DNA from: Rhodococcus sp. IEGM 1409
GTDB lineage: Bacteria > Actinomycetota > Actinomycetes > Mycobacteriales > Mycobacteriaceae
Assembly (NCBI RefSeq): GCF_030056735.1
Contig: NZ_JASHKN010000006.1
Span: 124,001 to 188,000, forward strand
Direction: 5' to 3'
DNA length: 64,000 bases
Below are positions 18,503-26,314 of the stretch, in pieces. A program made the translations under genes and the position numbers. Positions within the stretch are counted from its first letter, which is position 1, and each line of letters starts with the position of its first letter. Under the pieces are notes generated by a model. That model did not search any database. It saw only the letters and a list, made by a program, of their open reading frames with translations, and had not been told where the DNA came from.

Positions 18503-19714
18503 GTGGATCAGCCCGGACGTTTCGCTCCCACCCCGATCGGGCATGCCTTCCTCGTCCCCCGGCGCCGTGTACGTGCCGGCCTGACCCAGATCCTCTGCGT
18601 CGTCGTAGGACTGGCTGCCGGACTGACAATGCCGTATATCCGGAGCGGCCCGAAAATTCCCGCCCGTCAGGTCAGCGAAATGCTCGTTGCCCTCGGACTG
18701 GGGTTACTGGGTGTAGTCGCAGTGATCTTCTCGCTGCTGTTCCTCGTCGTCCAATGGGCCGCGACCACCTTCACCCCTCGCTTGTTGTTGTTCCGCGACG
18801 ACCCCATCGTGTGGCGGACGTTTGCCTTCGCGATAGGCCAGTCGGTTTTCGACATCACGGCAGCGCTCGCCATCAGCAACGAAACGGATGTGTCCGTGGT
18901 AGTGCCCGGTCTCGCAGTGCTGGCACTCTTGGCCACGTTGACGCTGATCCGGCTGCTCCAGTTGCGCGCCTTCTCGGCCATCCAATTGGCTCCGGTCCTC
19001 GCCTCCGTCTCCAGCCGTGGACGAGCAGTCTTCGACTCCGTATACCCCGACACCGATCGGGAGTTGCCGCCTCTACCAACGCTTCCGGTGATCACAACGA
19101 TCGAGTGGCATCGGCCGCCCGCCGTTCTGCAGCAGATCCTCGTCGAAGATCTGCTGCACAAAGCTCGCGGCTGTCGCACTCTGGTGGTCTTCCGAGTCTC
19201 GCCGGGCAGCACTCTGCGAGGCGGATTGCCGCTCGCCGACGTCTACGGCGGACCCATGCCCGCCAACACGATCCTTGACGCCTTGGTCAGTGGGAGTGAG
19301 CGGACCTTCACCCAGGACCCCCTACTCGCGATTCGGTTGTTGGCTGACATCGCGCTCAGAGCGCTCTCACCCGCTATCAACGATCCTGCGACGGCCGTGC
19401 AGGCTCTGGACGAGATCGAGGACCTCCTCTCTCTGGTGGCCTCCGTGCGCGCAGATTCGATCCGGGCCGTCGACGAGCGTGGTGATCTGCGTGTGGTGAT
19501 TCCACTGCCCGACTTCACGAGCTTCGTCAGAACCGGACTGGACGACGTCATAGCCTCGGCATCGAACTCGCCACTCGTTCTGGGCCGACTTCGCGACCTA
19601 CTTTCGCACGTCGCCGCCCAATCGGAGTCTCGGAACCGCGATATTCTCACCACGCGCGCCCGCTGGATTGATCAGCTGTCACAAGGCTTCCCGCGACTCG
19701 AACCGCCGTTGTGA
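18503..19714 (+). CDS. DUF2254 family membrane protein
   Basis: 403 residues from GTG 18503. Four hydrophobic segments occupy the first 170 residues (VVGLAAGLTMPYI, LGLGLLGVVAVIFSLLFLVV, a segment around FAFAIGQSVFDITAALAI, and VPGLAVLALLATLTLI), and the rest is soluble. The conserved middle FTQDPLLAIRLLADIALRALSPAINDPATAVQALD is diagnostic of DUF2254. Role unknown. Divergent from the sulfatase, with 117 bp between. Confidence 0.85.
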   Translation: MDQPGRFAPTPIGHAFLVPRRRVRAGLTQILCVVVGLAAGLTMPYIRSGPKIPARQVSEMLVALGLGLLGVVAVIFSLLFLVVQWAATTFTPRLLLFRDDPIVWRTFAFAIGQSVFDITAALAISNETDVSVVVPGLAVLALLATLTLIRLLQLRAFSAIQLAPVLASVSSRGRAVFDSVYPDTDRELPPLPTLPVITTIEWHRPPAVLQQILVEDLLHKARGCRTLVVFRVSPGSTLRGGLPLADVYGGPMPANTILDALVSGSERTFTQDPLLAIRLLADIALRALSPAINDPATAVQALDEIEDLLSLVASVRADSIRAVDERGDLRVVIPLPDFTSFVRTGLDDVIASASNSPLVLGRLRDLLSHVAAQSESRNRDILTTRARWIDQLSQGFPRLEPPL

Positions 19715-19796
19715 ACCCGTACAGATTTGTTGGTGATCGCGTCAAGGCATCGTCAAGATCGGTCTCAGCTCAACGGGAAGTATCGATACTGACTCG

Positions 19797-21641
19797 GTGA
19801 GACATGCAGTGATACTCGGACACCGTGGAGTCATATCGTCGACCACCCGCTCCGGTGGCGAACCTGAGAAGCAAAAGCTCTCCGTTGCAACCGGACTGGC
19901 GGGTCTGTCGCTCGACGCGATGGCCTCGGTGTCGTACGGTCCAGAGGCCATCGTGTTGGTGTTGGCCCTCGCCGGCGGCGCGGGGATCGGCTTCACCGTG
20001 CCGGTGACGATCGCCATCGCCGTGCTGCTTATGGTCCTGGTGGCGTCGTATCGCCAGGTGATCGCCGCATTTCCCGAAGGCGGCGGCGCATACGCCGTCG
20101 CGAAGAAGCATCTGAGTCCTCGTGCGAGTCTGACTGCCGCCGCGTCGTTGATCGTCGACTACACCCTCAACGTCGCGGTGTCGATCGCAGCTGGTGTAGC
20201 GGCTCTGACCTCCGCCTTCCCCGCGCTTCTTCCCTATACGGTCTGGATCGCGTTGGTGATACTCGGCGGCATCACAGCATTGAATCTGCGGGGCATCGCA
20301 GATTCCGCGCGAGTGTTCATGCTGCCCACCGTGATCTTTGTCGTCAGTATCTTCACTGTGATCGGCGCCGGACTGCTAAGGGAGAACCCTGCCGCCGCGC
20401 CGACTCCCTTCCTCGCCGAAAACGCACACACGATCGGCATTCTCCTTCTGCTCAAAGCATTTTCGAGTGGTTGCGCCGCATTGACCGGTGTCGAAGCCAT
20501 CGCCAATGCGGTACCCAGTTTCAAGAAGCCTCGCGTGCATAGCGCTCAGCGTGCCGAAGTCGCTCTGGGAATCCTGTTGGGCACCATGCTGATCGGCCTC
20601 GCCGTGTTGATCGAGAAGTTCTCGCTGGTCCCGGTCCCTGGAACAACAGTCCTGTCGCAACTGACTTCTGCTGCCCTCGGAAACGGTGTGGGCTACTACG
20701 TCGTCCAATTCGCCACAGTGATTCTGCTGGCGTTGGCCGCGAACACCTCATACGGCGGACTTCCCAACCTGATGCGGATCCTCGCCGACGACAACGTGCT
20801 CCCCCACCGCTTCAGCCGAAAGTCGACGCGCGACGTCTTCACTTATGGCGTCTTGTCGCTCGGTGGCGTCGGCGCTCTCCTGATCATCGGATCGGGCGGA
20901 AACATGAACACCTTGGTACCGCTGTTCGCCATCGGTGTGTTCATCGGATTCACGCTCGCGCAGTTCGGCATGGTGCGCCACTGGCTCGCCGAACGGACAC
21001 CGGGCTGGAAATGGCGCCTAGCGCTCAACGGTTTCGGCGCTGTGTTGACGTCGATCGCAGCAGTGGTGACCACCGCCATGAAGTTCACCGAGGGCGCCTG
21101 GCTGATCGCTCTCGCCCTCCCGGCGCTCGTCCTCGGCATGGAACGCATCCGCGGCGCATATACACACATCGGTGCCCGACTGACCGTTCAGAGTGAGAAC
21201 GATTCTCTGTCGATCGGATACAAACCAGCGGTGCTGGTACCCGTGTCCGAAATTACGTCACTCTCCACCCGCGCGATGGCCGCCGCAACAGCGATGTCTT
21301 CGCAGCCCATCGCAATTCGAGTCTGCCTGGCACACGAATCGACGACGGACTTCACCCGCCGATGGCAAGCCCGACACCCGAATTCGCGTTTGATCGTCAT
21401 CGAGGACACCGAGAATTCCGTGGGGAACACCCTCGCTCGATACATCCGTACGCACTTCCCGCACCGGGAAACATTTGTTGTCGTCGCCACCATCGACCCG
21501 GCGACCAGATGGCACCGGATCCTCCCGAGCCAACGGACCGACGAGATCGCCCATGCACTGCGCAAACACACCGAGGCCGTGGTGTGCCAAATTCCGGTTC
21601 GGATCGATCCGGCTCACCGCGATCCCGCCCTGCGCGCATGA
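19797..21641 (+). CDS. APC-superfamily permease, KimA (YdaO)-like
   Basis: 614 residues from GTG 19797. The N-terminal part is close to the Bacillus KimA/YdaO pattern: LSLDAMASVSYGPEAIVLVL, SYRQVIAAFPEGGGAYAVAK, then LIVDYTLNVAVSIAAGVAALTS. About 12 membrane segments are followed by a 130-residue cytosolic tail (VLVPVSEI through the C-terminus) like the nucleotide-binding-fold tail of KimA. Family knowledge points to high-affinity K+ import regulated by c-di-AMP, though other members carry amino acids. No c-di-AMP riboswitch was recognised upstream. The last ~55 codons are duplicated 12 kb downstream. Confidence 0.85.
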   Translation: MRHAVILGHRGVISSTTRSGGEPEKQKLSVATGLAGLSLDAMASVSYGPEAIVLVLALAGGAGIGFTVPVTIAIAVLLMVLVASYRQVIAAFPEGGGAYAVAKKHLSPRASLTAAASLIVDYTLNVAVSIAAGVAALTSAFPALLPYTVWIALVILGGITALNLRGIADSARVFMLPTVIFVVSIFTVIGAGLLRENPAAAPTPFLAENAHTIGILLLLKAFSSGCAALTGVEAIANAVPSFKKPRVHSAQRAEVALGILLGTMLIGLAVLIEKFSLVPVPGTTVLSQLTSAALGNGVGYYVVQFATVILLALAANTSYGGLPNLMRILADDNVLPHRFSRKSTRDVFTYGVLSLGGVGALLIIGSGGNMNTLVPLFAIGVFIGFTLAQFGMVRHWLAERTPGWKWRLALNGFGAVLTSIAAVVTTAMKFTEGAWLIALALPALVLGMERIRGAYTHIGARLTVQSENDSLSIGYKPAVLVPVSEITSLSTRAMAAATAMSSQPIAIRVCLAHESTTDFTRRWQARHPNSRLIVIEDTENSVGNTLARYIRTHFPHRETFVVVATIDPATRWHRILPSQRTDEIAHALRKHTEAVVCQIPVRIDPAHRDPALRA

Positions 21642-21676
21642 GCCGACGCTCAGCGCGAGGTCCAGAACAACATGCC
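21476..21676 (+). repeat. Left copy of ~200-bp direct repeat
   Basis: The last ~165 bp of the KimA-like gene, its TGA and 35 bp beyond recur at 33727-33927 with four mismatches over 201 bp. This copy is the functional gene end. To its right, the sequence changes into degraded island DNA. Confidence 0.9.
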
Positions 21677-22094
21677 AGTGCCACCAGGACTAGCCGTACC
21701 CCGAGATCCCCAACAACGCCATGGGCAAGGCTCCAATACACGAGTAGCGCGGCAAGATCACGCTCAGTCAGGTAGGCGAACTCAACCACCGAATTCCCAG
21801 GCACGCACATCGGCGATCTGACGATCACCGTGAAGGTTTCCGAGCAGATGGCACAAGTCGAGGCGAGCACGAGCGCGGCTCCCGACGTCCTGGCGCTGGG
21901 GGAAGACCTAGTTCTCCACGACCTCGAGAAGATGACGACAAACGCGGGCGGGTTGCGGGCCGAACTCAAAGAACGAATCCCCAAGGCCGGAGTGACACGT
22001 GCACCGGTCGAGAACATCCTTGCCGCCGTCGCTGCACTTTCACCCACGGCGACACCGTGGTCACCACCGCGAAGCGGGTGTTCTGCGGGCACAG

Positions 22095-22387
22095 GTCCAC
22101 CACGCCGAGGTGGCCGCGCTGTTGGCCGGTGAGGAAATCGAGATCACTGCGACCAGCCCCAAGACCGGCAAGCCGTTCAACTGCAAGGGCACGCTCGAAT
22201 CCGGAGTGATGGAAAGGGCAAGGGCCACTACCCGTTCGTCGGTTTCAAGCCTCAGTTCGAAGAGCGGACGGACCTGGTCACCGGAGTGTGGAAGGGCAAG
22301 AAGGTCCAGTTCAAGGGTCGAGGCTGGGGCGCCAACGAGCGCTGGCCCGGTAAGGACTTCACGGAGCAGGAACTGGGAAAGCTGTAG
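22095..22387 (+). pseudogene. Topoisomerase III-type C-terminal repeat remnant
   Basis: One frame reads VAALLAGEEIEITATSPKTG then KPFNCKGTLESG. After a frameshift near 22210 another frame reads GHYPFVGFKPQFEERTDLVT, WKGKKVQFKGRGWGANERW and FTEQELGKL before TAG at 22385. The alternation of an FT..E...LLAGE.I element with a K.GK.F element is that of the C-terminal repeats of plasmid-type DNA topoisomerase III and related Toprim proteins. The catalytic part is missing. It marks a lost mobile element. Confidence 0.45.
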
Positions 22388-22700
22388 ATGGCTTCAGCGA
22401 TGCGGAAGATGGGGTTCACTGACGCTCGGGCGACACCAGGGACCAGACGGCAGCATCGACGTGCTGTCGTCGAGGGCGATTGCTCAGGTGAAGATGCACA
22501 AATCGCAGGTAGGGCGCCCGGATCTTCAGCGCTTGTATGGTGCGCGAGGCAGCGATCAGCGAAGATCGATGCTGTTCTTCTCGCTGAGTAGATACTCGTC
22601 CCGCGCTGACCAAATATGCTGCGGGCAACGGCATTGCATTGTTCACTTCTGACGCGAATTGTGCTGTGCAGCATTACAATTCGGCTGCCCTCTCGATATC
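22388..22700 (+). pseudogene. Mrr-like restriction endonuclease domain, frameshifted
   Basis: From ATG 22388 one frame reads MASAMRKMGFTDARATPG. After a shift near 22440 the next frame gives GPDGSIDVLSSRAIAQVKMH followed by SQVGRPDLQRLYGARG. After a second shift near 22610 a third gives YAAGNGIALFTSD. The order G-x-D ... Q-V-K is the Mrr/PD-(D/E)xK nuclease core (acidic residue, then QxK) followed by the usual R-x-x-LQ helix and ALFT strand. At least two indels break it, so it is dead as assembled. Confidence 0.6.
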
Positions 22701-23117
22701 GAAAGCCCTATCCCCCACGACTGACGGTCGGGCCGTGGCTTTGCCCTTGTCGATCTGAGAAACACGCTGGTGACTGATTCCGAGGATCGTGGCCACATCT
22801 CGCGCGGAGAGTCCTCGTTCCCGGAGTCCGTGGACGACTGCGCGGGATCGCTGAGAAGCTTCCTCGACGGCTCGCTGTGCCGCCGCGGTGCGTTCTTTGA
22901 CCTCTCCGGCCTCGCGCAGTGCTGCCGGGTCTCCGAGGTCGTAGTCGAGCGTGACCTCGAACTCGGCCGCCGGCACGTCGGTGAGCAGCTCCCCTGCGTC
23001 CGCGACCATCTCCGCGATTTGATCGAGGCGCTTGGCCTGGGTGAACAGACCGTCGACCTCAGGTACGTCGACCGACCACCAGTCGCCTGATCGGACCGCG
23101 TGTGCTGTGACCTTCAT
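22674..23117 (-). CDS. hicB: HicB-like antitoxin with C-terminal HTH
   Basis: 147 residues from ATG 23117, preceded by AAAGGGCAAAAA. The N-terminal half (MKVTAHAVRSGDWWSVDVPE ... FTQAKRLDQIAEMVADAGEL) has the HicB partial-RNase-H pattern. A helical linker follows, then a helix-turn-helix (GLSARDVATILGISHQRVSQID, about residues 109-130) that would bind the operon's operator. The start overlaps the stop of the upstream toxin frame as ATGA. The antitoxin is intact while its toxin is broken; an orphan antitoxin can persist as a regulator or as immunity to related toxins. Confidence 0.65.
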   Translation of the reverse strand: MKVTAHAVRSGDWWSVDVPEVDGLFTQAKRLDQIAEMVADAGELLTDVPAAEFEVTLDYDLGDPAALREAGEVKERTAAAQRAVEEASQRSRAVVHGLRERGLSARDVATILGISHQRVSQIDKGKATARPSVVGDRAFDIERAAEL

Positions 23118-23330
23118 TTTTTGCCCTTTACCTGACATGGCTCGGCCATTCCGAGCTGCTTGCGGGATCGCCTTGGCGATCAACTCGGGAATTTCCGAGT
23201 GCCGGGCAACGACCGTTCGTCGTCCGACCACCACTTTGATGTCGATTCCAGCCTCGGCCTAATCGATGTCGAGCCCCACGCCCGTCGCGAATGCTCGCAA
23301 CTCTTTGAAAGGTTTTTCTCGCTTCGCCAT
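23114..23330 (-). pseudogene. HicA-like toxin gene with nonsense and frameshift
   Basis: From ATG 23330 the frame reads MAKREKPFKELRAFATGVGL then DID, hits TAG (a single change from GAG), and continues in frame AEAGIDIKVVVGRRTVVARH, SEIPELIAKAI. There an extra C (CCC) shifts the frame; restoring it gives RKQLGMAEPCQVKGKK and a TGA overlapping the HicB start. The small size, the H-x-E-I-x-x...I-x-K-Q-L-G ending and the ATGA coupling to HicB identify a HicA-like mRNA interferase partner, here doubly inactivated. Confidence 0.5.
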
Positions 23331-23381
23331 CAGATTAAGTCTAACTCCCTAGCCTGAACCCGACAAAGGGGTGAACAAACC

Positions 23382-23550
23382 TTATTCGTCCAGTTCAGCG
23401 ACCCGTTCCGGCAGCTTCCCACCACGGATTATTTACTCGACCGAAGCCAACGTGCGCCCTTGTTCTTCAAGGAACACGAGGTAGCCGTCACTGCCCCTCG
23501 GCTTCGACCGCCAAGCATCCGCCGTCCCGCCTCCGAAAGGGGTGGGCAAA
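23382..23550 (-). pseudogene. Unidentified gene remnant
   Basis: The reverse strand reads PFGGGTADAWRSKPRGSDGY, LVFLEEQGRTLASVE, then an in-frame TAA, then IIRGGKLPERVAELDE and a stop. The composition is protein-like on both sides of the internal stop, so this looks like the C-terminus of a decayed gene upstream of the toxin remnant. No family recognised. Confidence 0.3.
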
Positions 23551-23574
23551 GTAAACCTTGCAAACGTGGGACGG

Positions 23575-23623
23575 GTCACATAACGTGATCAGTCACATAA
23601 CGTGTTCAGTCACGAGCCGTGAC
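23575..23623. promoter_or_regulatory. Triple operator array before TetR gene
   Basis: Two 17-bp direct repeats, GTCACATAACGTG(A/T)TCA at 23575-23591 and 23592-23608, each contain the near-palindrome TCACxTxAxGTGA. They are followed by a perfect palindrome GTCACG-AGC-CGTGAC at 23609-23623. Three adjacent TCAC...GTGA sites are likely TetR boxes. The last covers a possible GTG start, supporting a start further downstream. Confidence 0.55.
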
Positions 23624-23651
23624 TGAAATGAACCGACTGAGTGAGGTTGAA

Positions 23652-24251
23652 ATGCGGGTTCGCATGAGCAGAGCTGAGCAACTGGCCCAGACGCGTGCGC
23701 TACTACTCTCCTCGGCGCGCGACGAATTTGAGGATCGGGGATACTCCGCGGCGACACTCGAGCGCATCGGCGAGCGCGCTGGCTATCACCGGACAGCGGT
23801 ATACAAGCACTTCCCCAGCAAGGAGAACCTCTTCCTCGCCGTCTTGGAGGAAGAGAGTGAAGAACATGTCTCCAGTGCTATTGCCTCCCTGCAGACCACC
23901 TCGCGCCCAGTGGAGGCCTTCACCATCTGGTTCGTCCGGGACATCGCGGTGGCGCGCTCGCTCCATCGCGCCAAGTCCGAGTTCTTCCTCGCTGCCGTTG
24001 ACGACGCAGCACTCCGGGAGAAAGTCACGGAGATCCAGCGCGAAGTCGACGCCAGCGCGCAGTCGGTCGTCGCTGAACTTGTGGCGATTCTCGGAATAAC
24101 ACCATTGGTGAGCATCGGCGAGTTGACCAACGCGGTCCTTGCCCTCTCCAACGGACTCGCCCAGCGGGCCCTGGTCGACACCGCCATGGACCTGTCGGGG
24201 TCCCTCGAGCGCGCCCTCCTTGCTCTACTCCGAGGTGTAGGCATGCCCTAG
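23652..24251 (+). CDS. TetR family transcriptional regulator
   Basis: 199 residues from ATG 23652, chosen because GAGG lies 6-7 bp upstream and because the alternative GTG 23619 falls inside an operator. The helix-turn-helix is AATLERIGERAGYHRTAVYKHFPSKENLFLAVLEEE. The C-terminal helical domain is ordinary in length. It lies 69 bp before, and co-directional with, a serine hydrolase gene, which it probably controls together with itself through the array at 23575-23623. Confidence 0.85.
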   Translation: MRVRMSRAEQLAQTRALLLSSARDEFEDRGYSAATLERIGERAGYHRTAVYKHFPSKENLFLAVLEEESEEHVSSAIASLQTTSRPVEAFTIWFVRDIAVARSLHRAKSEFFLAAVDDAALREKVTEIQREVDASAQSVVAELVAILGITPLVSIGELTNAVLALSNGLAQRALVDTAMDLSGSLERALLALLRGVGMP

Positions 24252-24320
24252 TTGGACCCCTCGCGCTGAGATGCCACACCCCGTTGGCACTCGACTACCC
24301 ACTAATGAAAAGGACCAGGT

Positions 24321-25685
24321 ATGACTTCCTCCCTACAGATGAAGTTGAACGATCTTCTCGAAAAGCACGGTGTTGTCGGCGCTTCGGTCGCTGTGCTCCA
24401 TGACGGCCGCATCGACTCGGCAGCCAGTGGACTTCTCAACCTCGCAACCGGCGTCGAAGCCACGACCGAATCACTGTTCCAGATCGGAAGCATCACCAAG
24501 GTGTGGACGGCCACGGTTCTGATGCAGCTTGTCGACGAGGGTGCATTGGATCTGGATCTTCCGCTCACCACTTACCTTCCTGAGCTCAAGTTTGCGGAGA
24601 CAACTGCAACGGAGCAGGTCACCACAAGGCACCTGTTGGCACATACGAGCGGAATCGACGGGGACCACTTTGCTGACACTGGTCGTGGCGACGATGTGCT
24701 CAAGCGGTACACCGCTTCGCTCACCGAGCTCGAGCAGGTACACCCAGTGGGTGCGGCGTGGTCGTACTGCAACTCCGGTTACTCACTCGCTGGACGGCTT
24801 ATCGAGGTCCTGACCAAGAAGGTTTGGGACGAGGCAATACGCGAACGCTTGTGCGAGCCACTAGGTTTGCAGCACACAGTTACCCTGCCGGAGGACCTGT
24901 TGCGCCACCGGGCGGCGATTGGGCATGTGCAACCACCTGGTGCAGAAGAGCTCATCCCGACTCCGGTCCCCTTCCTAACTCGATCAGCCGGACCGGCAGG
25001 ACTCATCTGCGCAACCGCCACGGATCTGATCATGTTCGCGCGCGCCCACCTCGACGCTCTCAACGGACTGACCACGGTACTAACTACTGCTTCCGCGCAA
25101 GCAATGCTCGAACCCCAAGCTGATGTTCCAATAGCGAGTTCGATAATGGGCAACGCATGGGGCTTGGGCTGGTCACTGTACCGCTGGCCAGGCGGTGAGG
25201 TGATCGGTCACGACGGTGGGACAAGCGGTCAAAGCGCTTTCCTCCGAATCGTTCCGGAGGCCGGAGTCGCCGTCGCACTCCTCACAAACGGTGGACCGGC
25301 CCTCCTCGAACTGTTCGAGGAACTTGTCGGAGAGTTACTCAAGAACCTGGCAGGTGTCGAGTTCCCAGCGCGAGCGACTCCGCCCGCTGAGCCGGTCATG
25401 GTGACCGATCCGGGGACGATCACCGGGCTCTACGCTCGGCGGGGCCAAAGTGTCGAAGTAGTCGAACGCGATGGAGGATTCTTCGGCGTCATGCGCATCG
25501 AGGGGCCCGCCGCATCCATGTATGGTGCGGAGATCCTTTTCCCGCTCGTCGCTGTAGACCCTTCCGAAGGGCGATTCCTCGGCGACATACTTTCGCTTGG
25601 ATGGTCGCCGGCGGTCTTTACCACTCTCGACGATGGCAGCCGTTTGTTGTATTGGGGCGGGCGCGGCCTTCCCAAGGTCGACTGA
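24321..25685 (+). CDS. Serine hydrolase, beta-lactamase class C/D-aminopeptidase fold
   Basis: 454 residues with AAAGGA before the ATG. The penicillin-binding-fold active site is complete: SITK at 57-60 (nucleophile and general base), YCN at 149-151, and HDGGTSG at 297-303 in the KTG position. There is no signal peptide, so it should act in the cytosol. A C-terminal beta-rich domain of about 100 residues follows the catalytic domain, as in D-aminopeptidases and some esterases of this family. Family members cleave D-amino-acid amides or peptides, esters or lactams. It is a distant paralogue of the hydrolase at 30565-31905. Confidence 0.85.
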   Translation: MTSSLQMKLNDLLEKHGVVGASVAVLHDGRIDSAASGLLNLATGVEATTESLFQIGSITKVWTATVLMQLVDEGALDLDLPLTTYLPELKFAETTATEQVTTRHLLAHTSGIDGDHFADTGRGDDVLKRYTASLTELEQVHPVGAAWSYCNSGYSLAGRLIEVLTKKVWDEAIRERLCEPLGLQHTVTLPEDLLRHRAAIGHVQPPGAEELIPTPVPFLTRSAGPAGLICATATDLIMFARAHLDALNGLTTVLTTASAQAMLEPQADVPIASSIMGNAWGLGWSLYRWPGGEVIGHDGGTSGQSAFLRIVPEAGVAVALLTNGGPALLELFEELVGELLKNLAGVEFPARATPPAEPVMVTDPGTITGLYARRGQSVEVVERDGGFFGVMRIEGPAASMYGAEILFPLVAVDPSEGRFLGDILSLGWSPAVFTTLDDGSRLLYWGGRGLPKVD

Positions 25686-26314
25686 GACGCGGGAGGATTC
25701 GTCCTTCCCGCCCCTCGCCCCTGCTCGCCGGATGCTCGGACTGCCTTCTGCTGGAGTCAGCCACATCCCCGACGTAGACAAGTACGCCCATTCGCGAGCC
25801 TTCGGCGCGGCCCGAGGTTCTGAGTGCTATGCGAATGGCCGACGGGTAGAAAGTGCCGGTGCCGGAGGCCGCCGCGGCTGTTCGACGCTGCTAATTCGAG
25901 ACTTCAATGCAAAACGCAAGCTGCGCACTCCGGGCATCTTGAGACTCATGATGCAAACCGTGTTAAGTCGACGTATGGGCACCTCTTAAGAAATTGTCTA
26001 GTCTCTCGCGCATGACGGCGAGCAATCGGCAATATTTTCCTCGGACTATTACTTTTAAACTATCGCAATCACGCCGAGAATAGGCGTGCTCCGCCCCTTT
26101 CCAACAAGGAGCATCAGCGTGGATATCTTCACATGCCGCCTATGGGAATCCCCTATTGGCGTGGGCACTGACAGAAACTCTGCACAAATTAGAAGTTAGA
26201 AGCTATGGAAGTGCCACGTGGTCGCAGGCGCCATCAACATGGAGAGCGACAGGAAAGAACGCTTCCAGATCTTTTGTTGATATTCGAATATCCTCCCATT
26301 TAAGGAAACACTCC
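25686..26314. other. 629-bp gap, no confirmed gene; possible 26-codon leader
   Basis: No frame looks like a real protein. At 26119-26199 a GTG-started 26-codon frame (MDIFTCRLWESPIGVGTDRN...) follows an AAGGAG site at proper spacing and could be a leader peptide for the binding-protein gene. An A/T-rich stretch near 26020-26070 could hold the promoter. Base composition shifts from G+C-rich to more A/T-rich across this gap. Confidence 0.3.
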
